DNA of 64,000 nucleotides from Candidatus Onthoplasma faecipullorum (GTDB taxonomy: Bacteria; Bacillota; Clostridia; Christensenellales; UBA1242). Where the stretch lies: positions 1 to 64,000 of the forward strand of contig DWVI01000006.1 of the NCBI GenBank assembly GCA_019120295.1, read 5' to 3'. The translations under genes were made by a program, and so were the position numbers. A model generated the notes under the pieces. The model was not told where the DNA came from, made no database searches, and worked only from the letters and a program-made list of their open reading frames with translations. Numbering within the stretch: the first letter of the stretch is position 1; the number at the start of each line of letters is the position of its first letter. Positions 58,048 to 64,000 of this stretch are shown piece after piece.

Positions 58048-59313
58048 TTACGCTTTAATTGGCTGACCCACTAATACAGACGAATCTAACCAATTTGTTA
58101 AAGAATTATCAATTAAGATAATATTATCATTCTTTTGTTCGTTGTAAGCGTTCATCATATCGAAAAGTGAGTTTACATATAACGCTTCAGCCGTTCTATT
58201 ATATTTTAAATCTTTGCTTACTTTTGCTAACATATCAATTTCGTTGACATTTTTATCAAAAGTGCAGAAAATTTTTCCAAATATCCCTAAAAATACGCTA
58301 TACATTGACATTTTTTTATTATATGACTTAATATCGCGATAAGCATAATAGGCAAGTTTAACAAATTTTTCAATGTCAGAAACATCAAAAGCATTGCAGT
58401 GAACGCCATATTTTTCCTTATCTTTAAGCGATTCCTTGAATAATTTTTCATTCATAATTGACCTATATGTATTAATTAAAATACCTTCGGTAACTCTATT
58501 TTTAGCCATTAAGAAGAACACCCAAAAGAAATAGTCAAAACAACGTATATATTGCATATCAGCCTTCTTTTCAGGGAAGAATTTTTCTATAATATCCAAT
58601 CTATACTCATAGTTTTTCATAGCCATATGCCACACTGAGTCAGTGCTATCTCTAAAAGCACTATTAATAGCACTTGCATTTGTCATAGGAACATATGGTG
58701 CGCAATAGTAATTATGATAAACTTCATCAATAACTACCACCTTTTTGATATTATGAAGATTTGCTAGATTAAATAACTCGTCTTCATTAAAGTGAACACC
58801 TTGTATAAATTTCTCAGTTAAACATTCTCTCTTAGTAATCTTATTCCATGGCATGCTTGATGCGAAAAAGTCCTGGTAATAAGTTATAAATTGTTTTTCA
58901 TCAGTTAAGTCATATACTCCACTTTTAAGATGTTGCTCGAAACATGGGTGTGTAAAATTGCATACACACATATCCGCATCTTCTTCTTTCAATTTTTTCA
59001 ACATCTCGCTATATGCGTACGGAGTTGTGTAGTTATCGTCTGCATCTAAAAATATGATATATTCTCCATGCGCATTTAAAAGTCCGTTGTTTCTAGCAAC
59101 AGAAACCCCCGAATTTTCTTGATTGATAACTGTAATTCTTGGGTCTATTTTTGCAAACTCTGTTGCAACCTTTAAACTATCGTCAACGCTTCCATCATTC
59201 ACAATTATTATTTCTAAATTTTTATAATCTTGCTCACGAACACTATTTAAGGCTCTTGGCAATGTTTCACTTGCATTATAGCATGGTATTATAACCGAAA
59301 TTAAATCTTTCAT
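58048..59313 (-). CDS. Family 2 glycosyltransferase
   Basis: 421 residues from ATG 59313. An alternative TTG at 59346 lies before the AAGGAG site and is rejected. The GT-A fold is clear: ISVIIPCYNASETLPRALNSVREQ, IVNDGSVDDS, SVARNNGLLNAHGEYIIFLDADDNY with the DxD motif. The C-terminal 200 residues are not recognised. Such enzymes decorate surface polysaccharide or protein; no partner genes are adjacent. Confidence 0.92.
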   Translation of the reverse strand: MKDLISVIIPCYNASETLPRALNSVREQDYKNLEIIIVNDGSVDDSLKVATEFAKIDPRITVINQENSGVSVARNNGLLNAHGEYIIFLDADDNYTTPYAYSEMLKKLKEEDADMCVCNFTHPCFEQHLKSGVYDLTDEKQFITYYQDFFASSMPWNKITKRECLTEKFIQGVHFNEDELFNLANLHNIKKVVVIDEVYHNYYCAPYVPMTNASAINSAFRDSTDSVWHMAMKNYEYRLDIIEKFFPEKKADMQYIRCFDYFFWVFFLMAKNRVTEGILINTYRSIMNEKLFKESLKDKEKYGVHCNAFDVSDIEKFVKLAYYAYRDIKSYNKKMSMYSVFLGIFGKIFCTFDKNVNEIDMLAKVSKDLKYNRTAEALYVNSLFDMMNAYNEQKNDNIILIDNSLTNWLDSSVLVGQPIKA

Positions 59314-59437
59314 TATTTTATTAATCTCCTTTTTATTTTTCGACAAAATTTTCTTTTGTCACCCTTATCATATCACCAAATTTCAAATTTTATCAATAGA
59401 ATTTTTAATTTCTTTCTATAATGTTAAAAACCTTAAA

Positions 59438-59495
59438 ATTAGACCTATTCTAATTTGATTAGACCTAAAATTTTATATCTATTTAGATTAGACTT
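59438..59495. promoter_or_regulatory. Three direct repeats, possible operator
   Basis: ATTAGACCT at 59438 and 59458 and ATTAGACTT at 59487, in the divergent region between the glycosyltransferase and the XRE regulator. Starts are 20 and 29 bases apart, close to whole helical turns, as expected for a repeated protein-binding site. Confidence 0.45.
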
Positions 59496-59590
59496 GTTAA
59501 AAATAGTTGCTATTATTTTTAGAATTTGTTAATATAATGATGTAAATACTGCTAAAATTTATATTTTTTCAGTTAAAATAAAGGTAAAAA

Positions 59591-60346
59591 ATGGAAAATA
59601 TTGATAAAAATATTAATAAAGTTATTGGAAAAAATTTAATGACGCTTAGAAAAGATAAAAAATTAACGCAGGTTGAACTTGCCGAAATTTTTAATTATTC
59701 TGATAAATCTATATCTAAATGGGAAACTGGAGAGTCACTTCCAAGCATTGAAGTATTGTATCAACTTGCTAAATTTTATGGCACTACCCTTGATAGTTTA
59801 ACGCGAGAAGACTTTAAAATTGAAAAAATGGAAGAAAAAAAGGTTCGGGATAAGTTGCTTCCTGCGCACCTTGTTATCACCCTTCTTGCAACCAGTGTGG
59901 TGTGGCTTCTTGCAACAATTATATTCGTGTCCGTTAAACTGACCTACTCTATCAACTACGGCATGATATTCTTGTGGGCTCTTCCTATTTCTTGTGTGGT
60001 ACTTCTTGTGTTTAACGCAATTTGGGGACGCACTTATCTAACATTTGCTATATTAAGCTTACTTAATTGGTCACTCCTAACATCTATTCACGTTCAAGTT
60101 TTAATAACCGTCGGTGAAAATATTTGGCCAATATATCTATTAGGTATACCACTTCAAATAGCAATAATTCTTTGGAACATACTTGTTCAAAAGCCACGCA
60201 CTAAAAAACCTAAAAAGGAAAAGAAGGAAAAAGCAAAAAGAAAAAATAAAAATTCTGATTTGCTAATCAGCCAAGAGACTAGTGAAATAACCACCAATGA
60301 ACAAACTATTGAGTTAGATAAATCAGATGTCAATAATAAAACCTAA
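59591..60346 (+). CDS. XRE-family regulator with a membrane domain
   Basis: 251 residues. Helix-turn-helix at about 13-66 (LMTLRKDKKLTQVELAEIFNYSDKSISKWETGESLPSIEVLYQLAKFY). Then four hydrophobic segments (about 95-195) and a lysine-rich cytoplasmic tail. HTH-membrane fusions of this kind are common in Firmicutes and may sense envelope signals. AAAGGT precedes the ATG. It may bind the repeats upstream of itself. Confidence 0.85.
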   Translation: MENIDKNINKVIGKNLMTLRKDKKLTQVELAEIFNYSDKSISKWETGESLPSIEVLYQLAKFYGTTLDSLTREDFKIEKMEEKKVRDKLLPAHLVITLLATSVVWLLATIIFVSVKLTYSINYGMIFLWALPISCVVLLVFNAIWGRTYLTFAILSLLNWSLLTSIHVQVLITVGENIWPIYLLGIPLQIAIILWNILVQKPRTKKPKKEKKEKAKRKNKNSDLLISQETSEITTNEQTIELDKSDVNNKT

Positions 60347-60362
60347 TAATCCTTATACTAAT

Positions 60363-60385
60363 AAAAGCAGTTTATCACTGCTTTT
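60363..60385 (+). terminator. Terminator after the XRE regulator
   Basis: Nine-base-pair stem AAAAGCAGT/ACTGCTTTT, five-base loop, then TTTA. Confidence 0.85.
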
Positions 60386-60456
60386 TTATTTTATATGTTA
60401 TTAATGTATCTATACTTAATTAATTTTATCCAATTGATTAGATTTAGTAAAAAACA

Positions 60457-60485
60457 TTGACTTTATCGAACATATGTGCTAATAT
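60457..60485 (+). promoter_or_regulatory. Promoter of dinB with an embedded LexA (SOS) box
   Basis: TTGACT (60457-60462), 17 bases, TAATAT (60480-60485). The spacer holds CGAAC-ATAT-GTGC (60467-60479), close to the Firmicute LexA site CGAAC-N4-GTTCG. LexA bound there would block polymerase. Confidence 0.75.
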
Positions 60486-60533
60486 ATATAAAATTAATTT
60501 TAATGAGATAAGGTTAAATTTTAGGGAGTTGAT

Positions 60534-61712
60534 ATGGATAAAAGGGTTATTTTACATGTTGATATGAATAATTTTTATGCATCTGTTGAATGTCTTTTAA
60601 ACCCCAGCATTAAAAACTACGCGGTTGCCGTTGCAGGGGATCCAAATAAACGCACAGGTATTATCCTTGCCAAAAACTATTTAGCAAAGGTATATGGCGT
60701 AAAAACTGGTGAAGCAATTTGGGAAGCAAAGCAAAAGTGCCCCACCCTTATAACAGTTGCACCACATTTTGATAAATATAATGAATATAGTGAAAAGGCG
60801 CACAAAATTTATTACCAATACACTGATTTAATTGAGCCATTTGGAATTGACGAGTGTTGGCTTGACATTACAGATAGTTTAAAACTATTTAATTTAACAC
60901 CTGTTGAGATTGCAAAGAAAATTCAAAACCAAATATTTGACGAACTTGGTTTAACCGTGTCTATTGGCATATCTTGGGGAAAAACTCTCGCCAAACTTGG
61001 TAGCGACATGAAAAAGCCAAAAGGACTAACTGTTATAGACGAAACTAATCATTTAAGCATTATAAAAAAACTCAAAATAGAAGATATGATTATGATTGGT
61101 AAGCACACAGCACAAAAACTTCACAAAATGAATGTTAACACATTGTACGATTTATATTTGCTTGAACCTGAATTTTTAAGGCAACATTTTGGTGTGGTTG
61201 GAGTTTACTTGCATAATGCCGTTTGCGGAATTGACGACGACAAATTGATTGTTCCAAAAGACGAAGACACTAAAAGCGTTGGCAATGGTGCAACAGCCGT
61301 GAAAGATATGCGTGAGATGTATGAAATAAAAGATTTTTTACACGATTTATCTGTTAGAGTTTCCAAACGCCTGCGAGCACACAAATTTCAAGCGAAAACT
61401 ATTCACGTAACAATTAAGTTTGCCGATTTTACATATCTCTCCGCTCAAAACACCTACCCGACCTATTTTAGCAACGAACAAGATATTTATAATTATTCGC
61501 TAGAAATTTTTACACACCTTGCTGGCGAAAAATTCCCACCTATTCGAGCAATTAGAATTTGTACCACAAATTTAATAACAAACGAAACCTTAATTCAATC
61601 TAACCTTTTTGCAAACAATAAAAATGAAAATGTTTGTTCCACGATAGATAAGTTAAAAGAAAAATATGGTGAGAATATAATAACCTTAGGTAAAGACTTT
61701 TTTGCATTTTAA
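60534..61712 (+). CDS. dinB: DNA polymerase IV (DinB)
   Basis: 392 residues, Y-family translesion polymerase. Catalytic motifs HVDMNNFYASVE (7-18) and FGIDECWLDIT with the Asp-Glu pair near 103, then SIGISWGKTLAKLGSDMKKP. Thumb and little-finger domains follow. GGGAG precedes the ATG. The LexA-type box in the promoter links it to DNA damage. I see no beta-clamp motif beyond the C-terminal QSNLF. Confidence 0.95.
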   Translation: MDKRVILHVDMNNFYASVECLLNPSIKNYAVAVAGDPNKRTGIILAKNYLAKVYGVKTGEAIWEAKQKCPTLITVAPHFDKYNEYSEKAHKIYYQYTDLIEPFGIDECWLDITDSLKLFNLTPVEIAKKIQNQIFDELGLTVSIGISWGKTLAKLGSDMKKPKGLTVIDETNHLSIIKKLKIEDMIMIGKHTAQKLHKMNVNTLYDLYLLEPEFLRQHFGVVGVYLHNAVCGIDDDKLIVPKDEDTKSVGNGATAVKDMREMYEIKDFLHDLSVRVSKRLRAHKFQAKTIHVTIKFADFTYLSAQNTYPTYFSNEQDIYNYSLEIFTHLAGEKFPPIRAIRICTTNLITNETLIQSNLFANNKNENVCSTIDKLKEKYGENIITLGKDFFAF

Positions 61713-61832
61713 TAGGCTTTTTTATCTTAAAACTTATAATTATAAAAAAATGTTAAGATTTTTATAACACCAAATTATCAATAGTTAAAAAATAAATTTT
61801 TTATAACATAGTTTTTATTATCAAATATTTCA

Positions 61833-61838
61833 TATAAT
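61833..61838 (+). promoter_or_regulatory. -10 box of slt, predicting a leaderless mRNA
   Basis: TATAAT six bases before the ATG at 61845; no Shine-Dalgarno site and only a weak -35 (TAGTTT, near 61809). Confidence 0.5.
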
Positions 61839-61844
61839 ATAGAT

Positions 61845-62387
61845 ATGAAAATCGGTGCCTACCTTATTTTAATATTTTCCGTTTTTGCATTAGCACTCTC
61901 AGGATATCAACTTTTAATGGTTTACACTCACCCAGTTAAATATAAAGAAGAAATAATTGAACAGGCAAGGAGTTTTGATTTGCCTGCAGAGTTGGTAGCC
62001 AGCATGATTAATGTGGAAAGTTCTTTCAACCCAAACGCAAAGTCAAATAAAGATGCTATAGGTTTAATGCAGGTAAAACTATCAACCGCGGAATATCTTA
62101 TTGATTATTACAACTTGAATGAAACAATTTCTGAAACAGATTTATTTATTCCAAATATAAATATACGATTCGGCTGCATGTATTTTAAATATCTGTTAAA
62201 TAAATTTCAAAATATAAACACAGCATTAGCATCTTACAATGCTGGTGAAACACGTGTGAGAGTTTGGTTAAGTGATAAAAACTATTCATTAGATAATGAA
62301 ACTTTATACAATATTCCATATAATGAAACAAAAAACTATGTCACGAGAGTTAATAAAAATGTGAGATTTTATCAAAAAATTTATTGA
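61845..62387 (+). CDS. Membrane-anchored lytic transglycosylase (Slt type)
   Basis: 180 residues. One N-terminal membrane segment (residues 4-25), then an SLT domain: ELVASMINVESSFNPNAKSNKDAIGLMQV with the catalytic Glu, and ALASYNAGETRVRVWL. It cleaves peptidoglycan with 1,6-anhydro product formation. Relatives in Clostridia include sporulation and cell-wall enzymes. Single gene, no Shine-Dalgarno site. Confidence 0.9.
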   Translation: MKIGAYLILIFSVFALALSGYQLLMVYTHPVKYKEEIIEQARSFDLPAELVASMINVESSFNPNAKSNKDAIGLMQVKLSTAEYLIDYYNLNETISETDLFIPNINIRFGCMYFKYLLNKFQNINTALASYNAGETRVRVWLSDKNYSLDNETLYNIPYNETKNYVTRVNKNVRFYQKIY

Positions 62388-62405
62388 TTTTTGCATTTTT
62401 TATGC

Positions 62406-62446
62406 ATTTTTTTGCAACTTTTTCGCGTTTTCTTGCAAATTTTTTA
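62406..62446. repeat. A-tract direct repeat, copy 1
   Basis: Segment sharing about 35 of 36 bases with 63757-63795 (core TTGCAACTTTTTCGC and TTTTCTTGCAAATTTTT). A and T tracts recur about every 10 bases, so the DNA is probably bent. Lies between slt and the YkvI-like gene. Confidence 0.7.
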
Positions 62447-62468
62447 AAAATTTAAAATTTTATGTTTT

Positions 62469-63569
62469 TTATTTATTATCATTAACACTATCATTTTTAT
62501 CTAATTTTTCGTTGTTTATTTGGTTTTCAAAACTGTTTTTATTAGTTTTATTTTTTAATTTATTGTGCTTAATCAATCGAATAATCATCATAACAATAAG
62601 CGTTATTACGTATATACCGCTAAATATTCCAGACACAACGTATAGGTATTTAACAATAAATGCGTAGCCTAAATTTGATAATATTAAATTAACTAAAACA
62701 ATTATTATTGAAACAAATACAGACCGTTTACCCTTGCAAAAAATGCTTTGCATATTGTAACTACAAATCATTAAAGTTGAAAACAAGGCAAGCACAATAG
62801 TTGCAAAATATATGTAATAAAACCAGACTGAAACGTTAGCGCTCAGTTCAAACATTGGCATATCAGTTGAAAAATTATTGCTTGCAAAAACTAAAATATT
62901 TAATAAAATTATTACACAAATTGTTAAAATTACTAAAAATTTACCTTTATTTTTTAATTTTGTTTCAAATAATACAGGTAAAGCAGCTACAAAATTATTA
63001 ACGCCAAAAAGTAAACCAAAGTATAGTGCCATAAGTGAATTTTGTTTTGTTATTTCAAAATTAACATTTTGCGGGTTAATATTTCCTATTGAATTTATAA
63101 CAATCACTGCAATCATTAGTGGTATTATGATATTTGCAACTATCTTAATTTTATTTATGCCACCTAGTAGCAACAAAAAGGTTAGTACTGTTAATATTAT
63201 AGATGGTATTCTATACCCTACACCAAAAAATGTTTTAAATAAATAATCTGCACCAGCAAGCATTCCAGCCGATGTGATAGAAAAATTTATTACTAGCACT
63301 ATGTTTGAAAATTTGCACAATTTACCAAACATTTTTTGATTAAATTCGTCATAAGTGTTTAATTTTAATTTATTTTTAACATATTCAACAACAAAAAATA
63401 GGTATATGTAAAGTAGTCCAAAACCGATTAAACCAATAAAACTCTTTGAACCAAAATCAAAAAAGAAAACGCATATTTCCTTCCCAGACGCAAAACCTAC
63501 ACCTATTATCGCGCTTAGTATTAAAAAATAATCAACTATAACACTAAACGCATTATTTGTTTTCTTCAT
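62469..63569 (-). CDS. YkvI-like membrane transporter
   Basis: 366 residues with about ten membrane segments and a charged, disordered tail from 335. The start IIGVGFASGKEICVFF matches the YkvI family (G-x-GFASGxE), a branch of the LeuT/APC transporters with unknown substrate. No Shine-Dalgarno site is visible. It is flanked on both sides by copies of an A-tract repeat. Confidence 0.82.
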   Translation of the reverse strand: MKKTNNAFSVIVDYFLILSAIIGVGFASGKEICVFFFDFGSKSFIGLIGFGLLYIYLFFVVEYVKNKLKLNTYDEFNQKMFGKLCKFSNIVLVINFSITSAGMLAGADYLFKTFFGVGYRIPSIILTVLTFLLLLGGINKIKIVANIIIPLMIAVIVINSIGNINPQNVNFEITKQNSLMALYFGLLFGVNNFVAALPVLFETKLKNKGKFLVILTICVIILLNILVFASNNFSTDMPMFELSANVSVWFYYIYFATIVLALFSTLMICSYNMQSIFCKGKRSVFVSIIIVLVNLILSNLGYAFIVKYLYVVSGIFSGIYVITLIVMMIIRLIKHNKLKNKTNKNSFENQINNEKLDKNDSVNDNK

Positions 63570-63660
63570 AATTTATAATATGATTTCATTAGTCTTTTAA
63601 TGACGAACAATATCCGTTAGAAAGCAAATTTAACTGACCATTATTTGAATTAAAATATTA

Positions 63661-63686
63661 GAACTTTTATCTCTTAATAAAAGTTC
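63661..63686. terminator. Hairpin between the YkvI-like and zinc-ribbon genes
   Basis: Ten-base-pair stem GAACTTTTAT/ATAAAAGTTC with a six-base loop. T-rich on both sides; probably ends the zinc-ribbon transcript coming from the right. Confidence 0.55.
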
Positions 63687-63756
63687 ATTTTTTATAAAAA
63701 AATAAAAAATGCGCAAAAATATCGAATTTTTACGCATTTTTTTGCATTTTTATGAG

Positions 63757-63795
63757 ATTTTTTGCAACTTTTTCGCATTTTCTTGCAAATTTTTA
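63757..63795. repeat. A-tract direct repeat, copy 2
   Basis: Second copy of the segment at 62406, in the same orientation, in the spacer between the YkvI-like gene and the zinc-ribbon gene. Confidence 0.7.
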
Positions 63796-63810
63796 TATTT
63801 TTATTTTCCG

Positions 63811-64000
63811 TCGTACATTATAATTCTTCCGCAATGTTCGCAAGAAAGCATCTTTTTAGTCTTTAATTTTTCGATAAAGTTAAGTGGCAATTCAACCTTA
63901 CAACCACCACAGAAGTCGCCTTCCAAATTAACATAAACAGGGAAAATACCATTTTGCTTCATTTGCTTATATTTTTCATATTTTTCCTTGTCTTCAACCT
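63811..64000 (-). CDS. C4-type zinc-ribbon protein, 5' part outside window
   Basis: The last 62 codons of a gene read in from the window edge and stop at TAA 63811. They hold GDFCGGCKVELP and CEHCGRIIMYDGK: two CxxC pairs about 22 residues apart. This is the C-terminal ribbon of the coiled-coil zinc-ribbon family (COG1579/DUF164), after a charged helical stretch (KEKYEKYKQMK). Role unknown; possibly nucleic-acid binding. Confidence 0.82.

Overview
The window reads as a chromosomal segment of an AT-rich, low-GC Firmicute in or near the Clostridia. The evidence is the gene order (smc-ftsY-ylxM-ffh, rpsP-khpA-rimM-trmD, rpoZ-priA-def-fmt-rlmN, scpA-scpB, hrcA-grpE-dnaK-dnaJ), AGGAG-type ribosome sites, sigma-A promoters, TGA used as a stop, a CIRCE operator and a Firmicute-type LexA box. 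A SigK-like sigma factor and a 29-codon SpoVM-like gene suggest a spore former. I cannot name the species.

Layout. Positions 1-4034 carry the 5' part of a very large secreted GLUG-repeat protein (minus strand). From 4.2 to 22 kb the minus strand holds ribosome, tRNA-modification, SRP, chromosome and DNA-repair genes: rplS, yraN, rnhB, rbgA, trmD, rimM, khpA, rpsP, ffh, ylxM, ftsY, smc, ligA and pcrA. An orphan plus-strand gene interrupts them between rpsP and ffh. From 22 to 33 kb come a frameshifted GT-C membrane protein, rpsU, a HIT protein, mtaB, rsmE, rpe, rlmN, fmt, def, priA, rpoZ and a PH-like membrane protein. From 33 to 43 kb are rnc, plsX, a C39-like peptidase, tRNA-Thr, scpB, scpA, an M50 protease, recJ, secF and secD. 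From 43 to 52 kb are a methyltransferase, spoVM and the heat-shock operon hrcA-grpE-dnaK-(cysteine hydrolase)-dnaJ, with heavily structured spacers. From 52 to 64 kb are hemW, lepA, sigK, a glycosyltransferase, an XRE regulator, dinB, a lytic transglycosylase, a YkvI-like transporter and a zinc-ribbon protein.

The most unusual material is in the heat-shock operon. GrpE has an N-terminal extension with 20 cysteines, eight CxC motifs and many histidines, resembling a metallothionein. The grpE-dnaK and hydrolase-dnaJ spacers contain six hairpins that keep a ten- or eleven-base loop (GAGYYTRCGA on the plus strand) while their stems change in a compensating way. They are built into a three-hairpin module that recurs upstream of both dnaK and dnaJ.

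Other recurring themes are: (i) genes whose -10 box lies 6-8 bases before the ATG with no Shine-Dalgarno site, which predicts leaderless mRNAs (rbgA, hemW, lepA, the 43521 methyltransferase, slt, perhaps spoVM); (ii) a tandem duplication of the hemW promoter plus its first codons; (iii) a twelve-base poly-G tract immediately before a 48-codon gene next to sigK. I saw no transposase, integrase, CRISPR array or rRNA. All homology calls come from reading motifs; no database search was run.
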